Shown: one piece after another, positions 23,257 through 35,256 of the stretch
How the letters are laid out: every line of letters begins with the position of its first letter
Position numbering within the stretch: the first letter of the stretch is position 1
NCBI GenBank assembly: GCA_025526995.1
Contig: JAHLKG010000002.1
Location: 558,001-622,000, forward strand
Direction: 5' to 3'
DNA: 64,000 nt
Source: Powellomyces hirtus
Lineage: Eukaryota; Chytridiomycota; Chytridiomycetes; Spizellomycetales; Powellomycetaceae
Made by a program: the position numbers and the translations under genes
The notes under the pieces: model-generated
What the model saw: only the letters and a program-made list of their open reading frames with translations
Database searches by the model: none
Told to the model about the DNA's origin: nothing

Positions 23257-23505
23257 ATATTGGTGGTGACTCTTTTCGCACGTCATTTGTAGGCCCACTC
23301 GATCTCAAATGTGACCTAATGGGGTGTTATGACTACCATCGTCTTCGCAACTTCACATATCTATTTTGTTCTTCGGCGTTTTCCTTCTATGATCAATGCA
23401 TCACATCAAAACAATTGGAGTGGGCACGGCGCCGCCACTGAGTTCACGCCTACTTTCTATTTCATAAATTACAATTATTCAAACGGCAGTGTCCATTGGC
23501 CCCAA

Positions 23506-25372
23506 TCAAGCAATTTCCACAATTCTCGACGCCGGGCCCGCCGCAGCCGCTGCAGCCGCCACAGGGGGCTTCGACGCCGCATTTGCTCCCGCTTTTAGCA
23601 TCTCGCACACTGGTTTGTGCACCTTCCAATTTTCGACTTGACAAGGCCGCGAGCAATACCACTCACTCTTGCACTGCGAACATCGCTGGGTGGCGGTCGG
23701 GTGGGTCGCGCGGTTCGGGCATGTCGGGTTGGCGCATTTGGGGGTGTCGGGGAGGAGGGTGGTGAGGGCTGGATGGGTGTACGTGTCGGCGAAGCTGCAA
23801 ACAAAGGACACGGGAGAGACAAGCAATTAGAAGCTTCGTTTTTTGCTGCCATGATTGTCATGCATGACACACCTCTGCGCGATCTCCTCTCCATTTTGCG
23901 GCTTTGACAGCATCTGCGCTGCGCTTTTGATTACTGCATTCAGATCGGTATTGTGGAGTAGCTTGGCCTCCACGCTGGGCAGCTCTTCCACAAATCCCAT
24001 GAGGGGCTTGGCTGACGGCGCGCCTGAGGTGAACAGCGAGAGCTCCTCGAGGTGTCGGAGGAGAGACGCGAGCGGCGGGATTTGGTCTAGGAGTGCGGGT
24101 GTCATGTGTTGACGCAACTGGTAGGGAGTGAAAGGTGGATTAGCAGAGGTCCTGTCTCAGCGCTCGATTTGGGAACGCATGCATACCTTGAGGACTGTGG
24201 TGTGGTTGTGTGTGTTGAATTCGTACTGCTTGCGGCATTCTTCGTCCAGTAGCAGAGTGTACAGGGTCAGCCACGCCTAGAAGTCAAGCAATGCGGTTCA
24301 GAATCGATTCTACTATCCGCTTAACTAAGATAAGACTGTACCTGCGCCGCCCATCCAACAACCCCCTGCCGTTCCTCCTCATCCACCGCCGTCCACTCCG
24401 CATTCTCTCCAAACCGCTCCATCACCCACTTTTTGCCACTTCTCCGACGTCGCTCCCACGGCGTCTTCTCCAACACCCATACCAGGGCAACAATCAAATC
24501 ATGCTTGTTCAGAATGCGCGTCATGACACTGAATGGCATGGAGCTAAGGTGGGTGGTGATATGACGCATGATCGATAACGTGGACAAGTGTGTGCGGAGT
24601 TGCTGGGATGGGTTGTCCAACAGATTTGACATGGCGTTGTCTTTGCCGTCGGCGCTGGTGGTGTCGCTGTTGTCCCATGCGCCGAGCGCGGCGATCTTGC
24701 GCGCGCAGTAGTCGATTAAATCAACTACTGCGTCGCCGAGGTTTTCACAAGCTGTCTGGTTGTATAGTACAATCTCCAGCAGGTTTAGGACGGTCGATTC
24801 GTGATATAGCTGCGAAGCTCACGGTTAGGTTTGGTTCTGTTTTGAATCCTCCTGGATGCTGCTTGTTCGCTTACTTCGAGCACATACCATGAAATAGACG
24901 CGCAGCATGTTCTCCCCATTGATCTTTTTGCGATCGAGCTTGGGCCACACGTGTGTTTTCCACATATCAATCAGCAGAAGATCGTACACAACTGTCTGTA
25001 TCTATAGTGACACAGAGATCGTAAGTTCAAGAATTCAAATAGTCGTCCATACATCCACGCCGTACCTTCTCCTGATCTACAAGCGAGACAGCCACGAACT
25101 CCTCGCACATTTTCATAGTGTTATAATGCGCCTGGATGTTAAGCTTCTCAATAGCCTCATGCTGCTTCATCCAGTTGGGTGTTCCGACGTCGGATAGCTT
25201 TAGTTCCTTTAGTGTCGATATGAGGTGCTCGGCCTCAAAGGCACTGAGAAGCGGGCTATGTGGATTGGCGAACCATTGGTTATGCTTCTTTTTGATAATG
25301 CGCTTATGGGCAAGCTCCAGAGCAAGATATAGCAACCACTTACGCCTCTTCGTTTGGAGCGTTCATCATCAT
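23506..25372 (-). CDS. ZMYND10: ZMYND10 (BLu/DNAAF7), dynein-arm assembly factor with MYND zinc finger
   Basis: Cytoplasmic factor that helps preassemble axonemal dynein arms (family knowledge). 470 aa. Exons: 25372-25344, 25243-25066, 25001-24888, 24809-24342, 24276-24187, 24117-23873, 23794-23506, all in phase. Seen: FEAEHLISTLKELKLSDVGT, NWMKQHEAIEKLNIQAH, VVYDLLLIDMWKTHVWP, LYHESTVLNLLEIVLYNQ, VVDLIDYCARKIAAL, ALVWVLEKTPWERRR, AWLTLYTLLLDEECRKQY, and a C-terminal MYND finger with its spaced Cys/His residues from CANPTCPNRA to QVENWKVHKPVC intact. Colinear along its whole length with human ZMYND10 (recalled). A short Ala-rich tail follows the finger. It is transcribed divergently from the RSC subunit gene with only 200 bp between start codons. 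Strong evidence for flagellated cells. Confidence 0.93.
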
Positions 25373-25572
25373 TGCTAGACAGATGTGCGCAGAGTTGTTG
25401 AGTTGGCCCCGACGGGAAAAGAAGAGGGGGGAACAAGTCACACTTCGGACAGGCGAGACAAACAGACGCGACGACGACGCGTTTCTTTTGGAGACGACGT
25501 CGAGTTGCTTTTTGGCCATCCTAGATCTGACATCCCCATTCTCTCCGTCTTGCCCACCTCCAAATCTCCGAA

Positions 25573-28500
25573 ATGGACGGCATTCCACCTCCTAATGTCG
25601 ACAAGCCGCCGCCTCGTAAAAGAGGACGGCCTCCGGCTCAGAAGCTGATGCAGCTTGCCACGTCTCCTGAGGTTTCAAATATGGTAACTCCAGCGTACGA
25701 TGCCATGAAAGCCCTGTTGAAGGCCGTGCGTGGGCTTCACGAGAAAGGGTATGCTGCGGGTTTGGTCAAAGAGCGGCGGGATAGAGCGTTGAATTTGAGC
25801 TAAAAAATGATAATTCCATAGTGGCCGGCAACTTTGCGAATTATTTGAAGAGTTGGTTTCTCGTGAGGAGTATCCTGACTATTACGAGGTCATTCATAAA
25901 CCTATCGCCCTGGGTATCATACAGGTGTGTTCTAGCCAAGTACATATGTGTGGAGATGATTTTGGGATGAGAGTGTTGAGAGTCAGAGCAATCGGTTCTT
26001 GTGCGAAGCTCCTTTTATCGGTTCTAACAGAGATGGCTGTCCCTCTCATTTCAATAGCAAAAAGTAGATCGCAAAGAGTACGCGTCCGTTCTAGAGTTTG
26101 TTACCGATTTTGAGCTGCTCACCATCAACGCCAAAACGTACAACCGGAAAGGATCTGGCGTTTTCAAGGATGCTGTTGCGTTGGAGGTGAGCCTTCGTTT
26201 TGATGCGAGGATATGATGGACAGCGGGCAGCATTTTTCTCAGACGTGATAGTAGGCAGCATTTGCGGCAGAGCTGACAAATCTTGCAAAACAAACGCCTA
26301 AGCCGGACGCAGGGCAGGCCTCCGTAACGGTCGCCGATGATAGCCCTCCCGATCCGGTATGATTGTCAGAAAACAAATTTAGCGTGTCGTTCGTATGGCT
26401 TCTGATCTTCTGCGTTAGATGACTGAACAAATGAAACGGGCGCTGGATACCATTCTGGGTCGGCAAACGGACGAGTGAGTCACGATGTCCTCTGATGCCC
26501 TCCGCGATCGTGAGGCTAATTTTGTTCAACAGCGGCCGTCAACTGGCCGAAATGTTCCTCGAGCTCCCAGACCGCGAAGAGTATCCCGACTATTACATGG
26601 AGGTAAGGTCCGCTTTCTCTAGTAAAAAGACCTTGATAACTGCGCAAAAGAAAGCTGACGTCAAGATTTCCAGATCAAATCACCAATCGCGCTGGACATG
26701 ATCCGAAGAAAAGTGCGTGACAAGGTTTACAGATCCATGGGCGAATTTGAAAGTGACTTCTCCCTGATGATCGCCAACGCTATGGAATATAACACGGAAG
26801 GTTCCGATGTCTATGAAGATGCCATGGCCCTTCAGGTACGCAAACTCACCGGCGTCATAATGCCATTGTGCAAACAATAACCCTCCGATCATCAGGAGTT
26901 GTTCACAGAACTCATGCGGGAAGGGGAAGCGGTTGGATCAAATGGAGAGGGCATGATTGCTGAACAATCGCTGGTCTACAATGGCGAGACGTATGAGCCA
27001 GGTAAAATTCATCCCGTGCCTGTTCACATGGTATGGGCGAAAACCAGGATACTAAGCTAAAACGGTGTATGTGACAGGCGACTTTGTGTACATCTTCAAT
27101 CCGAACGATCCGCACAAACCCACGGTAGCCCAGATCATGTCCATTTGGACCAAGACAGTACCGTAAGTTGGTCCCCTGAGCTACAACATGTGTCCGCCCA
27201 TTTTTATAGTATTGACACAACCGGAACGTTTTATTGACTGTGAACAGTACAAGGCGAGCTGGCATTACTACCTGCTGGTTTCTCCGCCCTGAGCAAACCG
27301 TCCACCGCGCCAACACAAAGTTCATGCAGAATGAAGTGTTTAAAACCAACCACATGGAGACTTACTACGCGGACGAGATTGTGGGACGCTGCTGGGTGCT
27401 GCATTACCGCGACTACATCCGCGGCCGCCCAAAAGGCGCGCCGGCAAAGGACACATTCATCTGCGAGTCCCGATATAACGAACAAGCCAAACAGTATTCA
27501 AAGATTAGGAACTGGGCTTCGTGCATACCCCCCAACGCGAGCAAGGCCCCGCCAGAGTTGGATCTTTTTCCGTCAGTTGTCGTGCCGCCTCGTATCTATC
27601 CGGCGTTCCCGGTCCCGGGCGAAGCCACGGTGAAACCAGTTACGCCAGTCGTGCCGACGTTCCAGCCTATCGCCCCACCATCGCCGAAGAAGGTAACCTT
27701 TGCTCGTCTCGGCGCCTTGGATATGGTATTGATTCTCTTCTAATGTTTCATATTGCTCATAGATGGCGACCTCGTCAGTCGGGTCCGCACAGTCCTCCGG
27801 CGCACACTTGCAGCACCTTGCCCCAACCCTTCCTTCCTCCCTCTCCGAACCGCAACAATTTCAAAGTGTGCCAATGGCACCCCTGTCTCAGCAACTTTCA
27901 TCATCAGCCCCTCTATCACAAGCCTACGCAACTACGATGGCGTCATATGGAGTCACGGCCACATCGATTCCAGGATTTGCTACCGGACTGCCTACTAGCA
28001 TGACGTTGCCGCAGCCAGCGTTTAATTCATTTCAAAGCTTGTATGCCCAACAGCAGCAACAACCGCAAGTCAGTCATGAAGGCTTCCAGCTCATACCTAC
28101 CATCACACGTGAGTAGAGCACGCAAAGTCAGGGCCTGGATGAGTGTTCGAAGACCTTTCGCCCCCCTCTCACATGATCTTACTTTGTTTCATTCCATTCA
28201 TCCCAAACAGTCGAGAGCTTTGACGCTACCGAAGACAAAAAGATGAAATGGTTCGCCACGCCACCGCTCGACGTGATCGACAACTGGACCGCGGTCAATT
28301 CCCTCGAATACCTATACACCAAAGCGGTCGAAAAGCGCAAGGCGTCGGGCGTCCCGGACAAGACGCACAACGCTGGGAGCGGGAAACGGCTCAAGAAGTT
28401 GCAGAGTAAGCAACAACCCCTCTTTTCTCAATCTGGCTTCATGTCCCGTGCTATGTATGCAATCAAAATGCTAACGCAAGTCCATCTTTGAAAACGTACT

Positions 28501-28708
28501 AGTTGAGAAGCAGAAAGCGAGCAGCGACGCCCAGGCCGCGGACAAGACCCGCTCGGCTGCCGCGCCTCTTACCAGCAGCGCGACAACCGAGAATCGGCCC
28601 CCTTCACCCTTGCCGTCATCTGCTGCTGCGCCTCCCACGGCTGCTGTAAATGGGGCTCATCCGGACCCGGATCCGATTGCGGCTGCTGCTGATGTCCTTG
28701 GAGGTTAG
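25573..28708 (+). CDS. RSC1: RSC-type chromatin remodelling subunit: two bromodomains plus BAH (Rsc1/Rsc2/polybromo-like)
   Basis: Acetyl-lysine-reading subunit of a SWI/SNF-class (RSC/PBAF) remodeller, nuclear. 726 aa. Exons: 25573-25748, 25822-25924, 26058-26186, 26255-26356, 26419-26474, 26533-26602, 26674-26835, 26896-27001, 27078-27162, 27248-27692, 27763-28108, 28211-28405, 28503-28708. Bromodomain 1: GGRQLCELFEELVSREEYPD then YYEVIHKPIALGII and FVTDFELLTINAKTYN. Bromodomain 2: GRQLAEMFLELPDREEYPDY, IKSPIALDMIRRKV and FSLMIANAMEYNTEGS. BAH domain: GETYEPGDFVYIFNPNDPHK to TCWFLRPEQTVH and MQNEVFKTNHMETYYADEIV. The C-terminus is Gln/Pro/Ser-rich, then a conserved-looking KWFATPPLDVID. An AT-hook-like RKRGRPP lies near residue 15. 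Domain order matches yeast Rsc1/Rsc2. Confidence 0.9.
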
Positions 28709-29273
28709 AGACAGATGACGGTTCCAGCTCTGTGAGGGTGCATCTTGTTGTTGACACTTTTTTTTTTTCTTTTTTTTTTTTTTTTGGATGCAGTCCTCGC
28801 TGGCACGTGGATCAAGGAGGCTCGCATGCTCGACACTCGGTTTTAGTTTTTTGGTTGCCCATGGGCGGTCAGGACCTCGCGGATGGATGTGATTTGTCTG
28901 GTCGATCGGGGACGGGTAGATAGCGTTGAGTCAAAAACATGCGGTTTGGCTACAAGGACTTGCGCGTCCGGGGTTCTATGAGTGCGTGACATCATCATGT
29001 GGGGTGGATAACGATGCAGGCGGAGGTGCTCGAATTTGCGGGCAGTGGATGACGTGAAACAGAAACAATACTTGCACATTTGAAAAAAAGGACATACAAA
29101 ACTCCGACTCACTGACACGTGCAAAAGGTACAAGAGGAAGAACAGTTAAAAAAAAGGGGGGAGGAAAACGTACGCCTATGAACACAACCCAATGTACAAA
29201 TACGGGGAAAAAAAGAAAAAAGTATCTACAGGAAAAAAAAAAAAAACGCCCCCGATCGCGAAACCGCGGGTTC
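28709..29273. other. Convergent intergenic region RSC gene / C2H2 gene
   Basis: 565 bp with T-runs near 28760-28785 and A-runs near 29210-29245, likely 3' UTR sequence of the flanking genes. No gene supported. Confidence 0.65.
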
Positions 29274-30192
29274 TTACGACTGCGCCTCGGCGGCCGGCCA
29301 AACCACCATCATCACGCCGACATCAGCGGGGGGCAGGAGCAGATCGCTGGTCCATAGGTCCGGCCACGCGAGATAGCCCGCGGGGTTGTGGTGCGGGGCC
29401 ACGAAGGGGTACTCGCAGTCGGGTGTGATGAGCGGCCAGAAGAAATCTTGGGCGGTGGTGGCGGAGGGCGAGGGTGGGAGGACAGAGGCGGTTGGTGCGA
29501 GGTGGGCGTAGTCGTAGTCGTAGGCGGTGGAATTGTCGTAGTAGGAGGGGGGGTTGTGGTTGATGTCGACTGTAGGTGAGGGGTAGAGGAACTCGAGAGG
29601 TGTAGTGGTGAGTCCACCCTCTTTGTCTCCCCACTCGTCGTACGCTCCCGCGCGGTGCTCCAGCTCCGCATCCCGCGCCACCGGTGCACGTGTGCCCCGT
29701 GTGTGGATCACGGTCGTGTGGTCTGGCTCCGCCGTGGTATGCTCGACGCGGGTGGTGCGCTTGCGGCCTCTGGTTTCGGGGCGTGTGGAGGCGCGGTTGG
29801 TTTTTTTTTTTTGTTTTTTCGCGTGGACTTTTTGGTGCCGCGCCAGTTCATCGCTCCGCGCAAACCGCCGGTGGCAGGGGGCGTGCGGGCAGGGGTATGG
29901 TTTTTCGCCCGTGTGGATGCGGAGGTGTCGAACGAGGTGTTCGGAGCGGAAGAAGCCTGCGAGAGGGGGAACGTAAAAAGAAGGAAAGATGGAAACGTTT
30001 TCGAAACTGTTAAGAGACGGGGTCGGGGGGGCGTGTGGGGGCTGGGTGTGCGCTCTACTTGCCGCGGCCACAGTCCGGACAGGTGTGTCCGCGGTGCTTG
30101 GGTTCGCGCCGGCGAGTGGGTGGGTTTGTATTGTTGGTGGGTGGAGGAGGGGTTGGGTTGACGTTGCTTTCCGCTGCTTGTTCGTATTTCAT
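29274..30192 (-). CDS. Two-finger C2H2 zinc-finger transcription factor
   Basis: Small DNA-binding regulator, 227 aa. Exons: 30192-30063 and 29956-29274. The intron splits the first finger and uses a GC donor (GCAAGT); only that splice rebuilds a perfect finger: [21 protein letters not shown] (C-x2-C-x12-H-x3-H). The linker TGEKPYPC leads to finger two, [23 protein letters not shown] (C-x4-C-x12-H-x3-H). [16 protein letters not shown] contact patterns recall the Mig1/CreA/Egr-type pair that reads GC-rich sites (recalled). A basic stretch (KKQKKK) follows, a probable nuclear signal, then a Thr/Pro/Tyr-rich activation-like tail ending WPAAEAQS. The N-terminus before finger one is only about 34 residues. 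Targets unknown. Confidence 0.88.
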
Positions 30193-32176
30193 GCTCGTAG
30201 AACGCGGTTTTCAATTACTTTGGAGAGACTCTGAAGAAAACGGAGGGCTGCGCGCTAGTGTAGGCATTTAAAAGCAGATACAGCTTTTTGGGGAGTAGAT
30301 ATCGGGGAGGAAGAGCGGGTGGAAACGGGACACAGTGTGCGTACTCTTCCATTTTCTTATGTATGAGTATCATCTCAAACCATCAACGATTTGGGCAGTC
30401 CTTCCTTTCCTTTTTTTTGCCAGAGAGATGACAGTTGTGTCAAAGGACATCCGAAGGATTTCGGAGGGCTCGTATGCGGTAGATTTCGGGCGCTGGTGTA
30501 CACAATTGACGTCTACGCAGGGAAAGGAGCGGCGGCTGTTTTCCAGTCGAGGGTGTGCAGGGGATGGTGGCGGCTGAGGGCTGAAGGGGTATCTACCCTC
30601 ATTCAGGATTGCCAAAAAAGGGGGCACGATCAGGATTGCGCAAAGGTGAAACCGGGAATGAGTCGAAAGAAAAGCATTGGTTGAGAAATGGCGGCAGAGC
30701 GGAGATTAGTCAAGAGATGGCAGCAGGATAGAGCACGAGGGTCAAATCATTTTTTGTTTTTTGCTGACAATACATTCCCTAGTTGTGTGTGTGTACAACA
30801 AAATCAGAAACATTCTCTGTTGTGCAACGTGGCCCGGGCTAGAACTCTGGGGGGAATGCCCTCCTGATGTAAGGGGATAAATCCGAGGTGTCAGTAGTGA
30901 AAGTGACATGCCCAAGTCCTTTTCAGCAACGGAAGCGCGCGCGCGTTGTGGCGCAGTTCGTGGCGAGAAAAGCGCGTCCCCTTTCCAGTCATCCAGGCAT
31001 CGCATGGGGTTTCCCTTGCGCGTGCAAGGTCTCACTCGGGCGGCATTGACGTTTCCTTCTCGGGGGAGCTGCTGCGTTTTGTCATCTGAAACAGAAACAG
31101 TCTCATACCTTTTGAACCTCCCAAAGTGACGATGAGTGATGAGATTGTTGTGGCAGTGGACGACTGACTGTACACACGCATGTGCTTTGCTTTTGATGCG
31201 GGGGCAAAGGATGGGTCATATGCCTACTTGACTGACTGACATGCACGTAGCTATGCAGAGATGGACCTGGGGAGTTGTTCGACGAGTAAACATTTAGCAT
31301 CCAATCCTTCTCATGGCGACACGTGATCCGTCTGAGAAAGCAGACCAGTTGTGCCATATCTAGTGTACCAAGTCCAGCATGCGTACGCAATCGATCTGAA
31401 ACAGTGCAACAGGAGACAAGAGACGGGGCAGTGCAAATTTGCTGGAGATGAAACAGAAGATGAAACACCACGCAAAAATTGCAAAGTGGATTTCTTAGTG
31501 GACGATGCTATAATTGGGGTGAAACGCGCTTTGTCTCAGTCCTTCATCTAGCATGACTAGTCCACGCGCGCGCGGCCTTCAAATTGGGAAACTTCTTTCG
31601 CTTCCAATTGGATTTGCCTTTCGCTTCTCCCCCCACGAAGGACTCCGGGCCTTCTAATCAATGAGACACGGCAGTTAGACGCTTGCAAAGACATGGAGAG
31701 GAAACAGTCGGACAAGCGTGGACATCACCCACCTCCTCCTTCTTTTACTTCTTTTTTTTTTCTAGTTGTTCTTTTTGACACTCTTCTTTTTTCACGCGAG
31801 AACACCCTCTCGTACGCAACTCACTCACTCACCTACCTATCCCGGGTAACTTGCGCAGCTTGCCTTCTATTACCGCCCCCAACGCGCATGGGGAACAGAC
31901 GTGTTGTTCGAGAGTTTGGGCCGTGACTATTCTTTTCGCGCGGGAACCAACCCTAGGGCTGGTAGATAGCATTTTCTTTCAAAAGCCCGCACGCTGGCCG
32001 TGGGGTTTGTCTCCGTTCAGCTATCGTGTCGCACTCGAGTCTCTCCAGTAAACGAAAACTCTATCCGAAACAAACACCCACAGCAACGAGCAAACGACCA
32101 AAAGAAGACGATACACCAGTATTGTGGTCACAATAGGTTTCGCACACAACAACGCACCACCAGCCCCGCAGCAAAG
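30193..32176. other. Gene-free 2-kb divergent region, C2H2 factor / RING ligase
   Basis: Longest gene-free stretch of the window (1,984 bp). It lies between divergent genes and includes pyrimidine-rich blocks near 31735-31860 and short GT/AC runs near 30785. Translated frames are short and lack motifs. It may hold extended promoters or untranslated leader exons. I cannot identify an RNA gene. Confidence 0.55.
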
Positions 32177-34287
32177 ATGTCTTGGGCGGTATCCACTGCT
32201 GGGATGTCTATCCAGCTGAGCACCGTGATTCCGCAAAACTCGGCCGCTCTGCCCACGTGGCCGACGCAAGGGCTGGACGCCCTCGTGCTCAACGATGGGG
32301 TCGAGGTCGTGTCAGGAGAGCAAGGAAGAGGTGCGGGCTTGTTTCGGCAGGCTGTGGTGAGTCGAGTTGTGTCAGCATTTTCGGTCAATGAGGTGTATTG
32401 TGGTGCGTACACGGGTTGACCCCCTGTATGCTTCGTAATCTTAGGGCTTGCTATACGACTTTGGCGACGCCTGCAACCCGATCAACACCGCGGCAACAGT
32501 CGCATCCATAACAACCTCCTTCATCGCGCTCCTCGACGGGGGCGGCGGTTCCAGCAGCAACAGCAACCGTCCTTGCAGCCTATCCGACGCGCTCACCAAC
32601 ATCAACAGCACGCTCTTGACGGGCCTTATTATCCAGGTGGCTACCAGCACCATCAACGACATGCCTTTCCTATTCCTGCCGCCGCCTACAGCCCTCCCCA
32701 CCAGCGCATCCTCTGTTCTCGCGTGTTCGGTCAGCGGCGCTTCGGCAATCGCCATTACGAGTCAGTTGGTTGCCCTGCCACCGGGCCTAGCGCTGCGGGC
32801 TACTCTCCTTCCGCAACAGCAGCAGCAGCCAACGGATGTGGTGCCCAGTAATGCGATGATCCAGACGGACCGGCCGGTGATCTGGCAATGGGTGTTGATT
32901 GTCGTGGTCGGGATCCTGAGTTTTGCCTTTGTCGCGTCCGTCGTGTTGCATTTTTGGGTGTTTCGACGACGGCGACAACCATTCTGGCGCGCCGGCGGGG
33001 ATGCGGGTGGTGGTGGTGGTCGTGATATGGATGATGTGAGGTCGTTGGATTCGATATTCATGCTGGCAGATGAGGGAGTGAGGACGTTGCCAGAGACGGT
33101 TGTGGCGGCGTTTCCGACAACCGTGTTCAGTGCAGCAGAGGCCAAGGAAAGGAAGAAGACGAATAGAAAGAAGCAGCAGCAGGAGAAGCGGGGGTCGGAT
33201 GTGTTGGCATGCTCATCGGGGGGCATCCCCGCGCCCCCCGACACCGTTGTGGTTCTCTGCGAGGACCACGCCGTCACTCTTCCTCCCATTACCTCGCCCC
33301 TCAGCTCCGTCTTCCTCACCGACAACGACTCGTCGGACCCACTCGAACTCCGGCGTCCCTCGGTCGACTCGTCGCACACGACGCTCTCCTGTCAGACGGT
33401 GGCAGGCGGGATTTCGGCGGACACGTGCGCCATCTGTATTGACGAGTACGCCGCCGGCGACGTGTTGCGGCACCTCCCGTGTTGCGAGCACGTGTTTCAT
33501 ACGCAGTGTATTGATAAATGGCTGACGGCCAAATCGGCGCAGTGTCCGCTGTGCAAGCGGGATGCGACCCCGCGCGAGTGGGTCATGGAGATGGAGAAGC
33601 GGGGAGCGGGGTTTGGCTTTGGCGTGCAGGATTTTGCGGCGGTGGTGGTGCAGGATGCGGGGGGCCAGCAGGTGGAGGAACGGGATGGCCAGACGGAACC
33701 GCATACGACACCCTCCATTCGGGACAATGACAGCAGCAGCAGCAGCGCCCATAACAACCAGCAGCGGAGTCGAGCACCGTGGTACCGCCGCGGCGCCGTG
33801 GCCACCCACCCAACGCCCACCACGACCCGTGACGCACCACCGGCCGTCGACGTCCCCGCCCCGACCGTGCTCGTCCCGCCGTGGCATTCGCGCGACCGCA
33901 CCGTCCGCGTGGGCGCTGCGCGCGGACCCGCGTTGTTTGTGAATCAACGGTTGGTCGAGCGGTTTGTCGCGGTGCGGCCCCAGTCCCCCACCACAACACC
34001 GCGGACGCCCCACACGATGGCACCCCTGGGCGTGGACCCTAGTGTTCCTATTGCCGCCGCTGCTGCTACTACTACTACTACTACTACTACTCCCGTGACC
34101 CCGTGGGTGACCAATGAGGACGCGGGAACGCAGAATGGATGTGAGAACTTGAACCCCGTGCCGACAGCTGGGGCTGATGAGGTGTCTCTATCGGCAGGTG
34201 ATGATGCTCCGATATCACCCACACCCGATAAACGCAACAGCGGGGACAAAACATCACTACCACTAACAACAACAACAGCAACAACAA

Positions 34288-34318
<31 letters not shown>

Positions 34319-34355
34319 AACGACACCTCATCCATCTTTGCCTCCACCATCATGA
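32177..34355 (+). CDS. Membrane RING-H2 E3 ubiquitin ligase (PA-TM-RING-like)
   Basis: Probable endomembrane ubiquitin ligase, 696 aa. Exons 32177-32356 and 32445-34355, in phase. N-terminal luminal half: LDALVLNDGVEVVSGEQGRG, GLLYDFGDACNPINT and LLTGLIIQVATSTINDMPFL, weakly like a protease-associated (PA) domain. One transmembrane helix (IWQWVLIVVVGILSFAFVAS, then VVLHFWVF) is followed by a basic stop (RRRRQ). The RING-H2 near residue 420 is complete: CAICIDEYAAGDVLRHLPC through CEHVFHTQCIDKWL to QCPLC. The order PA-TM-RING matches the RNF13/RNF167 class. No clear signal peptide is visible at the chosen start, so an upstream leader exon may exist. The long C-terminus is low complexity and ends in a run of about 20 Thr encoded by ACA/ACG repeats. 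Substrates unknown. Confidence 0.82.
34067..34323 (+). repeat. Coding trinucleotide tracts (polythreonine) in the RING ligase
   Basis: An ACT/CTA-type run at about 34068-34091 and an ACA/ACG run at about 34262-34323 both encode threonine tracts. Length variation between strains would be expected. Confidence 0.75.
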
Positions 34356-35256
34356 CCCCCCACCCCCCACGCACGCAAATGGAATGGAATGCCCCAGCAC
34401 ACCCCGTCGCGGGACTAAATACAAACATACCACCCCGCACAGCCTCACCACCCACATTCGCGGTCCCCCCTTGTAAATATAGCGTTTTCGGATACCGCCC
34501 CCCCCCCCCCCCAAAAAAAACACGCGCCCCCCGCGCCCCCAATCCATGGGGAGTTTCTGTCTCGCTTCTTTGTTTTGTCGCGGGGGTTTTTTTTGTGACA
34601 TGTTTTTTCATAGTGAGCAAAACGGACATGCGTGAATTGCGTATTTTGTTGGTATGCAAAAACTGGAAAAATAAAGGAGAGAGAGAGAGAGAGGGAGAGT
34701 GTGTGCGCCCGCGCGACGCGTTTCTCAATTCTACAATCTACAATTTACAAAGAAAAAGAAAAAGAAAAAGAAAAAGAAAAAATAAATATAAACCCGCGCA
34801 ACTATGCGTATCGAACAACAGGACCGTGGGGCAGGAGGGATAACACTAAACAAGCAATGTATATAAACATAAACACAGGATGTGGGTCCCCCCAGCGATT
34901 TCTTATTTGCGTCAGGGGGTAGTGGTGGGTGTGGGGGTGGGGCGGCCGTTCACCCATGTTGAGAATCAGGCGTCCCCATTTCATGAGCGCGCGCGGGCTG
35001 CTGATCGTGCCCCCCCCCCCCCCCCCGCCCCCCGCGCATTTCGCCTCATATTTTTTTATGTGTTCGCTCCCACGTTTTTTCCCACTCTCGCAAACCACCG
35101 ACTGGGTATGTCCCTCGCCTTCTGGACCTCACAATTTTGCGGTTGTTCCGTTCCCCCTTTGGCCGTGCTTTTGAGACAGGCATCCGTACAGCAGCAGCAG
35201 CAGCAGCAGCAGCTCCCGCGGTTGAGCTGCCATCTCACGGGGAGGGTCACACTATT
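34356..35256. repeat. Intergenic region rich in simple repeats, RING ligase / F-box-like gene
   Basis: 900 bp between convergent genes with no supported gene. Simple sequence: C-run near 34498-34511, (GA)n at about 34677-34696, (AAAAAG)n at about 34750-34782, C-run near 35009-35026, and a CAG run at about 35191-35213. Confidence 0.6.

Noticed and set aside
33213..34013. 266-codon minus-strand open frame with Arg/Gly-rich composition
   Set aside because: Shadow of the RING ligase coding exon; GC-rich third positions keep the antisense frame open.
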